Source of the DNA: Lactarius indigo
Lineage: Eukaryota > Basidiomycota > Agaricomycetes > Russulales > Russulaceae
DNA: 64,000 nucleotides
Assembly: GCA_025766275.1 (NCBI GenBank)
Contig: JAFKAC010000002.1
Span: 1,240,001-1,304,000, forward strand
Reading direction: 5' to 3'
Each line of letters starts with the position of its first letter. Within the stretch, counting starts at the first letter, position 1. A model generated the notes under the pieces. The model did not search any database and was not told where the DNA came from. It saw only the letters and a list, made by a program, of their open reading frames with translations. A program made the position numbers and the translations under genes. Shown piece by piece: positions 1 through 10,918 of the stretch.

Positions 1-148
1 CAGACCCTGACGACATTATTCTCAAAGAGCTGCACACCGAGTATGTGGACCATCGCAAGTGCAAGTGGTTGATTTCAAACTCAGTTCAGTTCATTGGTCA
101 CTTGGTTGTCACCCACACCACCATTACACAACTCATCACCTAACCACC

Positions 149-1434
149 ATGTCGAACAACATGGGAGAGGGGCGTCGCGAGGATGCTCTCGTCAAGCAGC
201 GCAACCTGGCTCGCGAAGAGTATGAACGCCAAAAGCAGCAGCTCATCAACGAGACCGAAAAAGCTAGGCCCTCCGCGCACCGCTTCGTCGGGCAGAACGA
301 TTCGATGGAAGACTCGCTCAAAAATAGTACCGTCGGTCTCGTAAGGCTGGAAGATTTCCAGCAGAAGCGCAAGGAGCTGGAGGAAGCGAAAGCGCGCGAA
401 GCAGCGCGTACGGATGAGCTCAAGTAAGCCCTTCCTATTCGTTCTCCTCGCCTTTCCGGGACGCACGCGCGTACGCTCCGCGGATGACTTATTTTATGTG
501 GAGAATTTGTTTAGGGAGGAGCAGAAGAAGGTGAAGAAACGGAAGAAGTCGGCTAAAGCTACTACACTCTCCTTCGCCCTCGACGACGATGGCGACACTG
601 CAGATTCCACCTCTGGAACAGCCACACCGAACAACGGCGCGAATGCTGAAACCCAGCAACGCAAGAAGTTCCGCAAGAATCCGACCGTGGATACCTCTTT
701 CTTACCAGACCGTGAACGCGAGGACGCCGAACGCCGCGAACGAGAACAGTTGCGGCAGGAGTGGCTAAAGCGGCAGGAAGACATGAAAAAGGAGGAGATT
801 GAGATCACCTATTCCTACTGGGATGGAAGCGGCCACCGGAGGAGCGTTACAGTGAATTAATCGTTTTACTTTTTACTTTTTCTACCGTACTGACCTGGTT
901 CGTTAGTGTAGGAAGGGTGATGATATCGCAACCTTCTTGGAGAAGTGTCGACATCAATTTCCTGAACTCCGGGGTGTCAACGTCGACAATCTCATGTACA
1001 TCAAGGTATGTGGATTTTCGCACGACCTCTTGTCTGTATAACCTCACTCTCGATTGCAGGAAGACCTTATTATTCCACATGTATGTACTGGACATTTACC
1101 CCCATCTGCACGTAATTCACCTTCATTCGTCAGCACCACACGTTTTACGACTTTATAATCAACAAGGCGCGCGGCAAGTCAGGGCCTTTGTTCAACTTTG
1201 ACGTTCACGACGATGTGCGGCTGCTCGCCGACGCCACAAAAGAGAAGGACGAGTCCCATGCAGGGAAGGTCGTAGAACGTAGTTGGTATCAGCGCAACAA
1301 GCACATCTTCCCAGCGTCCCGGTGGGAGGTCAGTCTGTGTATCAATGCATGCTACCTAGAGGCGACTTGCTAACCTACCTCTCGTCTAGGTGTTTGATCC
1401 GGAGAAAAATTATGGCAAGTATACCATCGCTTAG
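149..1434 (+). CDS. XAP5: XAP5/FAM50 family nuclear protein
   Basis: Six exons (149-423, 515-851, 907-1005, 1060-1080, 1134-1328, 1390-1434) give 323 residues. The N-terminal half is a charged coiled coil rich in Glu, Lys and Arg. The C-terminal half is the conserved XAP5 domain, recognised by [16 protein letters not shown], then [16 protein letters not shown] and [15 protein letters not shown], ending [14 protein letters not shown]. The start at 149 is the first ATG of the conserved [18 protein letters not shown] block; an in-frame ATG at 59 lies in probable 5' UTR. XAP5/FAM50 proteins are nuclear and have been linked to splicing and transcription control in other eukaryotes; that role is inherited from the family. 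The exon 2/3 junction is my choice because it keeps the frame open. Confidence 0.93.
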
Positions 1435-1884
1435 ACTGTACGGGATCATTCTCGTTCAAGAACTTCGGAGGGAGGGGTCAGCGCCGAACCTTTGTGTTAT
1501 ATCTTCAGTGCGAACTGTTAATCTTTTTTCTTCGGGCGATGTATTAGTTAGCAACAGATAGCAACTAGGCTATCTAATGTGCTGACGAGGATCAGGAGAG
1601 CATTTGCGCACCTTCTGGTTGGGGTATCGTAATGTGGGGTTCAAATATCGGACCTATTAAGATACCTCTTTGTTGGAGGTTGCGATGCCTCTCAGCCAGG
1701 GCCTTTCTATATGAATTTGTGACTAGTTTATAAAATCTTTTTTTTCGTAGCTTTCATGAATGTTTTGAAATCCATGGAACCTCGGGCCGTGTACCCATAA
1801 CTGTCCTGATCTGTACTGTGCTCCTGCCCTTGCGAAGGCGATCTCATACTCCATCGCAATCTACATTAATCCTCACGAACCACC
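1435..1884. other. Intergenic spacer between XAP5 and VMA8
   Basis: I see no coding feature here. It should hold the XAP5 3' end and the VMA8 promoter. A T-rich tract near 1738-1748 and pyrimidine-rich sequence before 1885 are the only visible features. Confidence 0.5.
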
Positions 1885-2890
1885 ATGTCCGGCACCGGCC
1901 CACGAGAATCGATTTTCCCAACACGGATGGCACTCACGAACACCAAGACCCGTCTCAAGGGCGCACAGACGGGGCACTCTCTGCTCGCCAAAAAGCGCGA
2001 CGCACTGACCACGCGCTTCCGCGCAATCCTGCGCAAAGTCGATGAGGTGCGTGTCCCAAAACTTCTCATTACTGTGCGCTAGTTGATAGAGATGGGGGGA
2101 GAAAAGGCAAAGCGGAAGATGGGCCGCGTGATGCAGCTCGCATCCTTCTCGCTCGCGGAGGTCACCTACGCCACCGGCGATATCGCCTATCTCGTACAGG
2201 AGCAGGCAAAGTCCGCGTCCTTCAAGGTCAGAGCCAAGCAGGAGAATGTCTCTGGCGTCGTGCTACCCGCTTTTGAGGTCGACCGCGTTCCCGGCACTGG
2301 TATGTTTTACCCATACATACACACACACACACACACTCTCTCTCTCTCTCTCTTTCGACTGACTGACTATATGCGCAATTTTTTTTTAGACTTTAATCTG
2401 ACTGGCCTCGGGAGAGGAGGCCAGCAGGTGCTACGCTCGAAGGAGGTGTATGCCAAAGCGGTCGAGACGCTGGTCGAGCTCGCCTCGCTCCAGACGGCGT
2501 TCATGATCCTCGACGAGGTCATCCGCGCAACGAATCGCCGGGTGAATGCCATCGAGCACGTCGTCATCCCCCGACTCGACAACACGATCAAATATATCAT
2601 CAGCGAGCTGGACGAGATGGACCGTGAGGAGTTCTTCCGGTGCGTCTACTCGCTTTTTCTGCAGCTCACGAATGCAAATGACGCCCGTGGACGATAGACT
2701 TAAAAAGGTGCAAGGAAAGAAGAAACGCGACGCCGACGCCGCAGAAGCTAAGAGGAAAGCCGAGCTTGCAGCGCAGTCACTGGAACCAGGCACTGCAGTA
2801 GTTGCAACGCCGGTAGTCGAGGTACTCGTGGAAGACGAGAGTGCTACCGTCGATCTCCTGAGCAGCAAGGACAATGATGTTATTTTCTAA
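1885..2890 (+). CDS. VMA8: V-type proton ATPase subunit D
   Basis: Four exons (1885-2046, 2107-2299, 2390-2639, 2698-2890) give 265 residues, normal for the family. Subunit D is part of the central rotor stalk of the vacuolar proton pump, coupling ATP hydrolysis in V1 to proton movement in Vo. Diagnostic blocks are [48 protein letters not shown] and the helix [19 protein letters not shown], followed by [14 protein letters not shown]. The C-terminus ends DNDVIF, much like yeast Vma8. For exon 2 I used the AG at 2105-2106, not the CTAG at 2079-2082: the latter would make a 36-nt intron and insert residues absent from the family. Confidence 0.96.
2300..2389 (+). repeat. CA/TC microsatellites inside VMA8 intron 2
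   Basis: This 90-nt intron contains a (CA)n run (about 2319-2336) followed directly by a (TC)n run (about 2335-2354), then a T8 tract before the TTTAG acceptor. The runs are likely length-polymorphic. The intron interrupts the codon for Asp before FNLTGLGRG. Confidence 0.85.
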
Positions 2891-3107
2891 TCATAATTAT
2901 CGCACGCTTTGAGTTGAAGCTGTTTTTACGTTACGCCTTGCTGTACGACCGATGTTGACAATGAAAATGTACTTTTTTGGGGGGACTTAGGAACTTGATG
3001 GACGCCCATGAAAACATATCATAGGATGGGTACATAGGTACATGAGGTTGCTTTTGGAGGAATCGTGAAAGAAGACAATGTGAGACAAAGCGACCACCTA
3101 TGAACCA

Positions 3108-3855
3108 TCACTGCACGAAAGTCAGTAAGATAATACGATAAGAAAAGTAGCGATTACTAACATCGACAACAGCGTCATCAGACGGTTTCGATGTCTTAGT
3201 GCGATCTTTCCTGTCAAGGATGGCCCGCCTACGACGTCGTCGTTAGACTGAACTCCTAAGACGTTGAAATAAGCGGACACACCGGTCTTTATCCAGCTTG
3301 ATGTTAATGATGACAACGTTGCTGGGATGAATGCCAATGGGCACGCTCGAACCGTTCGCCTTGTCCCGCTGGACACGGTCTACATGGATGACCCACTTCT
3401 TGCGGTACACTTGGGTGACCTTGCCCTCACGTCCCTTGTACTTTCCTCGGACGATCCGCACCTCATCATCCTTCCGGACAGGGAGCGACCGTGTCTATCA
3501 CAGCGAGGCTTGTCAGCGTATGGACCGAGCGCTGGGGACAAGAGATAGCGTACGTGGTGCTTATTGCGCAACTCCTTCGCCAACGACGAAGACATGATTT
3601 TGCGGCGGACCGACGACGGCGCGGAGAAGTGCTGCTTGCGCGACTTGCGCCGGGAGGACGAAACGTCTACGGAAATGCGGGAATCAGCACTCCTAGCCCC
3701 AGTGTCTCAGGTCCGTATATCTCGACACCATCCAACTTGTACACTATCAATCCACCAGAAACTCTCAGTGATAACACGCATATAACCACTCCACGGCAAG
3801 AAAAATGTACACCTGAAGTAAGAAATGCTGAAAACTAACCAGGATTGAACTTCAT
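3108..3855 (-). CDS. RPL26: 60S ribosomal protein L26 (uL24)
   Basis: Five exons on the minus strand (3855-3840, 3666-3554, 3494-3283, 3228-3162, 3110-3108) give 136 residues, the usual size. The protein starts [20 protein letters not shown], continues [20 protein letters not shown], and has the KOW-type core [20 protein letters not shown] followed by [15 protein letters not shown]26 binds 25S rRNA near the exit tunnel. The last exon appears to be only the TGA stop: the preceding 51-nt intron has GTTAGT, a CTTACTGAC branch-like site and GTGCAG. If that intron is retained, the frame stays open for 17 more codons to the same stop. The gene diverges from FRG1. Confidence 0.95.
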
Positions 3856-4020
3856 GTTGGTCTTGAGGGCTTTGTTGACGGCGACGACGGAAAACTGGGT
3901 TTACCAATGTAGACAGAGCCCATATTTGGGCATGCATCACGTGTGTGCTTGCCGTTTTGAGTCACATGACCACTACTCGCCCACTTGCTCATTCTCACTC
4001 ACTCAAACAAGAGCTGAGAC
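3856..4020. promoter_or_regulatory. Shared divergent promoter of RPL26 and FRG1
   Basis: Only 165 bp separate the start codons of the two divergent genes, so both core promoters must lie here or in the 5' UTRs. A palindromic CACGTG lies at 3938-3943. The regulatory role is inferred from position. Confidence 0.6.
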
Positions 4021-5037
4021 ATGGCAGACGTTAAACCATCAAAGAGCTTACGACTCAAATTCAAAGGTGAAAAGGTTAAAAAGAAAAGAACACGCGACGA
4101 CGACGAGGTCGAAGACGGTACGGGCCCGTCCCGCCGCCGGCGACACGATGCTCAGGACGCTTCGAGTCCTGAACTGTGGGTCCACCCGGACCAAGCTACA
4201 GAAATCCGAGGCCCAACATTTATCTTCCATCCATCCGACCCGTCTCCCATATGCGTCTCCTTCGACGGTACGCGCAACCGCATCGCGGTGCACCCACTCG
4301 AGAAACTCGAGGATGGCGGGAGCATCCTGGACCGGACACCCACCGAGGTTTCACAGGTCTGGGTAACGACTCGTGTTGCCGGAGCGGGAACCATCAACTT
4401 GCGCACAGGTACTGGAGAGGGCAAGTTTCTCTCGTGCGACAAGCACGGACTCGTCACGGCTGACCGCGAGGCACGTGGTCCCCAGGAGGAGTGGACACCC
4501 GTCGTCCTCGAGGACGGCATGGTCGCGTTCATGAACGTCTATGAGAAATACCTCAGCATCGACGAAGTGGCCGGCGGGCAACTAGCGCTCCGCGGTGACA
4601 GTGACACCGTAGGGTTTCAGGAGAGGTTCTATGTCAAGATCCAGAACAAGTACAAGCAAGAGGCGCACGAGGAAGAGAGGAAGAAAGGGGGTGTATTGGA
4701 CCAACCATCAATGGACGAGAAGAGCACAAAGTGAGCTCTTCACTTTGTCTCCTTCACCTGTCTCAATCGGGAACTCTAGCTCCATTTATCAAGCATGGGG
4801 TGCCGGGAGGTCCGTTGTGTCAAGGGATGATAAAAAAGAAGTGCGAAAATTGTTTGTGATCACCCGAGTACTACTCACATCCGTATCTAAAGCTTAAACG
4901 CGCACGCAAAGACGGGCGTTTAGCAGAAGCGCTTCTCGATCGCCGCTCGAAATTGAAGAGGTTCGTCACTTGCTCACCCCACCCATGACTCCACCTAGTT
5001 GACTGATTATGGTCAATCTAGCGACCGGTTTTGCTAG
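4021..5037 (+). CDS. FRG1: FRG1-like protein
   Basis: Four exons (4021-4730, 4780-4840, 4893-4960, 5022-5037) give 284 residues, close to animal FRG1. It begins with a basic nuclear-type segment (LRLKFKGEKVKKKRTR). The beta-trefoil follows, seen in GKFLSCDKHGLVTADREA, VFMNVY-like AFMNVYEKYLSIDE and RFYVKIQNKYK. The tail matches the family end: LKRARKDGRLAEALLDRRSK, then LKSDRFC and stop. FRG1 proteins are nuclear/nucleolar and associate with spliceosomes and actin; that is family knowledge. The small exons 2-4 were placed because reading phase and the conserved tail agree. The RPL26 divergent promoter lies just upstream. Confidence 0.92.
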
Positions 5038-8000
5038 ATCTCTCCCTTGGACGTCTCAATCTCTACCTCCGAACTTCTGACGAATGCCCTGTGCCGCATC
5101 TACGCCCTTCTTAGTCGTGGTCGAAGCCTTGACAATAGCACTTCCTTTCCGTCCATGATCCTTGTCTTCGGTACTCCCTCTTGTGTGACAACCCATCACT
5201 CGGCCCTTCTGAGTACCAATCTGCTTCCTAGTTCTCGCTAACATATAGAATGATGTCAGATCGTCGGAGGCAGCTTTCGATCTCAATGTGGTCGATTTCT
5301 ATGTACGTGTAGCCCAGAATTGCAACCTCATGACTGTGTCGTCTTGCACGAATGACGTCTTGGTCACTACCTCAGCCTGGCCTGTTAAGTGAACCGTTGC
5401 GGCCATCACTGTGTCAGAAGCTTCGACCGAAGATAAGCTATTTTCCTCTTAGGGCTACTGTGCAAGGACTTTCGGACACGGGTCAATAGCCACCGAACAA
5501 CTCTGATAGCATCGATCCGCATACCCCCCTTTCTGTTTCCGCCTTGATCCAAAGACGCTTGCGCGACGATCCGGTATCCGCAGGCCCGTCGGCCTGATAC
5601 CTACATGTTTTTTTTTCTTGATATCACACGGGGTGTAATCGCTGATAGAACCACAGTTACGCAACAAAAAACGATCGATGATATCAAACAATCGAAAAAA
5701 TCCAATCAGGCGTAGTGCTCGTCTTCGAAACTGGCTGGTCCTAAGCGAGCACAGGATCTCCCGCGTATTCCAAGCGGTGACACCGCAGCGTCCATTTAGC
5801 CCCGGTCGGGGATGCGCAACTGGTGCGTCTCGTGAACTTGAGTCAAATATTAATGGTTTAAGGGGGTCGTTGTCGGATTAGAGTGCATAAGGTATGGCAT
5901 CGAGTGCTAATACTACGTATCACGCGGCAGCTGACCTCCTCTCGGATCTGATTCCGGATAACAAATGGTACGTGCCGAACTGCGCATTCTGGCTGACGTA
6001 CGGTCCAATGTCCAGTGCCGACACGGACACCCTGGGCGGTGTTTCTCCCGTAATGACCCTGGGTTAAGACCTGGATCATTCACGAAACATCTTGTATCGA
6101 CCCAAGCACAACTTCGTGACCTTTTAGTGTGTATGATCGACCGGCTGCCGATTTTCTAGAATAAGCTCGACGGGAATGACCTATCATGTAGGAGTGTGTC
6201 CACCTCCCGTTGTGTGTATTACCTTGGCCTGCTGATCGGATGACAAAGCGCACTTTGAACATCACGCTGTGTCTTGTGAGGTAACTTAACGTAATTTATT
6301 TTTCACGCAGCACACAATCAGCTGTCTGTGGACCACATTGTTTATGGCGTGTACCGCGCACCATTTGTCGTGTATACATCGAAGTGCTAACACCTGGCAT
6401 GGAGACTTGGGTTCTGGGCACGGAGGCTTTTCCACTTCTCTGGTTTCCACCCGACTATGTGGACGGCTGTATACCTTCGTATACTGCGACTACAGAGCGC
6501 TGGTACTACTCAGAGCTTTTGATTCATTTTGCAGCGTCAGCTGGCGACGACGCTAACCTTTTTGCGCGATACCGTAATGGCACGAATGTCCGACGAGGAT
6601 AACGAGGCCGCCGGAAATCCTGTGGCGCCCTCTTCACAAGAGTTCACTCGATACATTACTTCTGACATGATCCCTACAGCACCACCGTGTTATCGGTTAT
6701 GCGGTTATGCAGTCGCTGATAGGGTGCAGGTTGAAGTTTCTTTATCGCAGTCACAACCTTGGTCGCAAAGCACACACAACACTGTTCGCCGTTCAATCTG
6801 GAACGGCTCTACGCGCCAAAAAAAAAAAAAGTGGACCCAGGGGAGTGGTTACGGATCACAAACCCCAATCCTCTGGGGAAGAACGTTGATCGAATAGTTG
6901 ATCGCATCAACTCGTTGGCTTTCTTGGACAAGGAAGGGGATGGCATGCAATCCAGACAATCGACGATGGTGACTCTATGTCTCCGAGGGTGTGCCATCGT
7001 GACAATCGTCTGTACCCCACTATCATCACACGAGCCTCATCATTAAACTGCGCGAGCTGCTGCTTTCCCCGCACCGGAGGGTCGAGAGACCATGTCACAG
7101 TGAAATTGACTTGCTAGGGGTCCGGCGGCGTAGAGGAGGTCCTAGGACGCGGAGCGCGCCGCGAGTGGCCTCGTGTGGATTTTTAGTGCGAATCCGTCGG
7201 TACCTCAATTGTGGACATGACACGACGCCGCATCGTGCCAGAACAACCTCCGCTTCCTTAGTTACTTACGAAACCTCACTTCCGTAGATATGGTTCTGTT
7301 CAAGTGACATGTCCGATAAGCAAGCAGACAGGGTCGTGGCGGCGAGCCAGTGAGAGGAAGGCGCCTAGGTGCGGATGCCTTCCATGCTCCACAGTCGAAT
7401 AGCACGTGCTACAATAAGTTTATAATAGTTATACATTTATGAAGGTCGAATAAGCGCAGGATTCTGATCGTGCCGTGGTGGGGAAACGCCAGTACTCCTC
7501 ACGTCACCGGCCACCTCAATTGAAACAAAGTCGGATCGCGCGGCGGGCGAAAAATGCACTGGTAATAATGGTCTGGTCGTGTGCACCTTGTAACCAATGT
7601 AAATCAGGAGGCATATTGTTCGCTCCGTAAAACCATTCCGAAGCTACCGTAGTCCAATCGGAGTCCTTCTCCTCCTAACTGCGGGCCTGTGGCAAACGCG
7701 GTCGACTGCCAGTGGGGTAATCAGATATGGTAAAGTTGCCACTCCCACCGACTCTGCTACACCTGGGATATCGCTAAGGTCAATGGGTGATTGATGCCAA
7801 CAATCCTTTCTGCACTATGGTACCTTCGCCTGAACATTATTACCCCGTGGACAAACGTGGGTTCGAGCATTCGACAGCCTTGTTGTATACGTTTCGCATG
7901 CCAACCATCTTCGGTGGCGCATCTGTCTAGTTATACGCCCGCGGGTGATTGCCGTCCTTAATATCGTGTACATATCTCGCCACAGATGTAAGCGCTACGA

Positions 8001-8344
8001 AGGCCACTGCCCAGGGGGCTCGGTGGGGGTTCGGAGATACCCCGCCGTCAATCGACGTAAGCCACGTGTAATCGGGTTTAAGCAGAGCATAAGGTTAAGT
8101 CCAAGAAGGAATGCGGATGGATCTTATGCCTTGCTGCATTTGTACTCGCCGCTGTTTCTTCAATTCAATGACGGCGCTTATTCGGTAAGCCCGCAGCCAA
8201 AACAAGAAATGTGGGCCAAACATCAACAAATTCGGTCACGAACCGTTGGTCGCTTGCAACACACCACCAAGTCGAGTCGAGTGTGTTCGTGAACTCTGAC
8301 TTATCTCGTTCAAACCTCTCGCGACAGAAGCCTCCTCAGCAAAG
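5038..8344. other. 3.3 kb gene-free stretch
   Basis: No reading frame here resembles a known protein, and none links to another by sensible splice sites. The longest minus-strand frame (5056-5286, 76 codons) is Lys/Gly/Arg-rich and could at most be a short unconserved gene. I see no terminal repeats, long A/T tails or tRNA. It may be a decayed transposon, a non-coding RNA locus or plain spacer. Confidence 0.4.
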
Positions 8345-9679
8345 ATGGGTCGCCTCGCAGAGATGCAACGCAAGCTGTTAGAGGTACGCGGGTGCCAAGT
8401 GACTGTCCTTGTCCCACTCGCCTTGACGCGACTTTTCGTTTTTCCCAGCAAATGATGGGTCCCGAGGCTATGGGTATCGCGACTGTTAACTTAGTTTGGT
8501 CAGATGAAAAAGTTTGCCGCAACTTCCTTTGTGGAACCTGCCCACACACGTTATTCACCAACACCGTATGGTTTTCTCCCAGTTTCTGATCCTATTCCCC
8601 TGACAACCCTCCCTATGCGATTCTCCGTCGCAGAAAATGGACCTCGGGGCGTGTCCGAAGTCACATACCGAACGCTTGAAGACTGAATTTCTCGCCGCTC
8701 GCGAAGCTAACCCTAGTGACCCTATCTTCGCCAAATTCCAAACGGAATACGAAAACAACATTTTTGCGTTTGTGGACGAATGCGACCGCCGTATCCGAAC
8801 CGCGCAGAGGCGACTGGAAAAAACGCCCGAGGAAAACGCCAAAACGACAAACCTTGTCTGTCGAACCTCCCTTCCAAACTCCACATCCTGGGACTGACTT
8901 AACATGGCGCGTGCTTCTAGATGCGTGAGATTGCTGAGATAGAGCTGGCTATTCAGGGCGGAACGGAGAAGATTGAGGCATTTGGTAGGTTATTTACCGT
9001 GGTTTTTTTGGTGCGCACGAAACTTATTTTGTTCAGGCGAACAGGGAAAGGTAGAAGAGTCGATGAAGGAGATGGCGGCCATCGAGGCGTTAAAGAGCGA
9101 GAAGGCGGAAAAAGAGGTGGGTCCGTGACTGCCGCGGCAGGTGCTTGTAAATTGATCCGGTTGCTTCAGCGCGATCTCCAACAACTTACAGACACGTCGG
9201 GTGCATCCGGCCACCAAAAACTGCGTGTGTGTGATGTGTGCGGCGCTTACCTTTCTGTGTTGGACTCTGATCGTCGTTTGGCGGACCACTTTGGAGGCAA
9301 AGTAATCACTCCTGACACTCGATTGGTTACTCTCGTATACTCATTCGCCGGTACAGATGCACTTGGGGTACCATGAACTGAGGAATATGTTGACCAAGTT
9401 CAGGGAGGAGAGGGAAAAACGCAAAACGCAAGCTGCTCCGCCTCCCGCGCCTAGTAGCGGCGGCGGTTCAACTGGCCGGGGCGGTGAACATCGTTCGTCT
9501 CGCGACGATCATCGAGATCGAGAACGCGAACGCGACCGAGATCGTGGATACTCAGAGCGGCATTCGTCATCGCGTTATGAGTACGTTGTATTATATCTAC
9601 TCGGTTCGTTCGTTGCTTACCCAGTTTTCTCAGTGATCGGCGTCGGGATCGTTCGAGGTCACCACGAAGGCGGTACTAA
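8345..9679 (+). CDS. LUC7: LUC7-like U1 snRNP protein
   Basis: Eight exons (8345-8383, 8449-8565, 8634-8855, 8921-8984, 9037-9116, 9170-9301, 9357-9580, 9634-9679) give 307 residues. LUC7 proteins sit in or on the U1 snRNP and influence 5' splice-site choice. Two zinc fingers are visible: a CCCH type (VCRNFLCGTCPHTLF to LGACPKSH) and a C2H2 type (LRVCDVCGAYL to HFGGKMHLGYH). A coiled coil with MREIAEIELAIQGG lies between them. The tail is an RS/RE/RD domain with Gly/Ser linker, ending DRSRSPRRRY. The first exon codes for only 13 residues. Introns are about 50-70 nt. Confidence 0.95.
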
Positions 9680-10918
9680 GTGATATGGTGGCCACTGGTC
9701 CCAATTGTGATTTGTTGTTCGAGCTATTGAGCCCGCAACCGTACGGCCAACGAAATTCTAGTTTGTTTTGTTCGACAAGATAGGGAAGTTAAAGTGACGG
9801 TCGGTTTGATTGCTTGCGTAATGTGATCTTGAGGGTGTGCACGACATCGCCTCGCCACATTGGGGCACGGACCCGAAACTAACTAATGCCTCGTCGTTGC
9901 TGGCCTGCAGAATATCGCATGGGACGGGACGTCAACATGTGCATGCGCGAGGAGACCCGATCTGAGTGATCTGGGCGAATGGAGAAGCGGCAATTTCTTC
10001 GAAGTCACGATCCTGTGGAAGCGAGTGCGCCCAACCCGAACGGCCGGTTCATAACTTATCTTGGCTTGGGAGGGTTACGCGAGGGCCCGTTTAACCTTTA
10101 GCCATCAAATATATATTTAATTCTGTAAATGGTTACTCAGTCGATGGAAATTGGCGATAGGGGATTCGGGGGCTGGCCCTGAGCGAATTTAGCCTGGCCA
10201 GAGAAGGGGAAGGGAAGAAAGGGAAGGGAAGGGAAGGTGGCGTAGCACTGAGTTGCGCAGCTGACAGAGGTTGCCAGCGTTTAAGAAGTCATTGTATGTG
10301 AGCGAGTGGGGGTACCTGTGACCTGGCCTTGACCCTGATCAAGGATCAAGCTCAGGTAGAGCGTGCTGTCTCAAGCGAGGCAGAGGGAAAGGCCATCCCA
10401 GTTGAGTCGAAAGCACCGAGACATAATACTCATCCGGCGTCTTTCCGTCCGTCTGTCTCAATTTTTTTTTTTTTTTTTCGTTCCCATCAGCATTTCATTT
10501 CGTTCTTTCTTACCTCTTTCGACGTTCTGTCGCTCTCAGGCCGTCAGACTTTGAATTGAAAGAGAGATCTAGTGTAACGTCGTGAGCGTCATTCCGTTCG
10601 TGTTCACCGAGGAATTGCCATTCATGTACGATCTTATTCGGTGATTTTATCCATCCGCCCTCGCCCGTCTGTCACTTCACCGTCCTCTTCCCCGCTGTCT
10701 TTCAAGTCCCTCCACAACCTCACAATCCCACTCACTCGCTCACCCTACTCACTCACTCACTCTGTTCCCCTATCGTCCCGTCCTTCACTCCAACCTGAAG
10801 CCCTGCTTCCACCACCGAGGTCACACTCACTATTGCTACCTTTCCAGTGCTGAACCCATTTGTATAAGGGTCGAAGCTCGCTTCTTTTCTTAAGCTGCGA
10901 GCTTGTCCTCTTCTGTCT
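9680..10918. promoter_or_regulatory. Intergenic region and likely long 5' region of the 10.9 kb gene
   Basis: No gene is seen. A purine-strand repeat of GGGAAGGGAA units spans about 10,203-10,238, a T17 tract lies near 10,462-10,478, and long CT-rich sequence with ACTCACTCACTC repeats runs from about 10,665 to 10,830. Pyrimidine-rich tracts just upstream of starts are common in fungal promoters, so this is probably the promoter/5' UTR of the next gene. Confidence 0.5.

Noticed and set aside
2047..2082. A 36-nt VMA8 intron ending at CTAG
   Set aside because: Too short for fungal introns and would insert [12 protein letters not shown] residues missing from the family; the AG at 2106 fits.
7800..7900. 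Possible tRNA because of GTGGGTTCGAGC
   Set aside because: The T-arm does not pair properly and no A-box or acceptor stem is found at the right distance.
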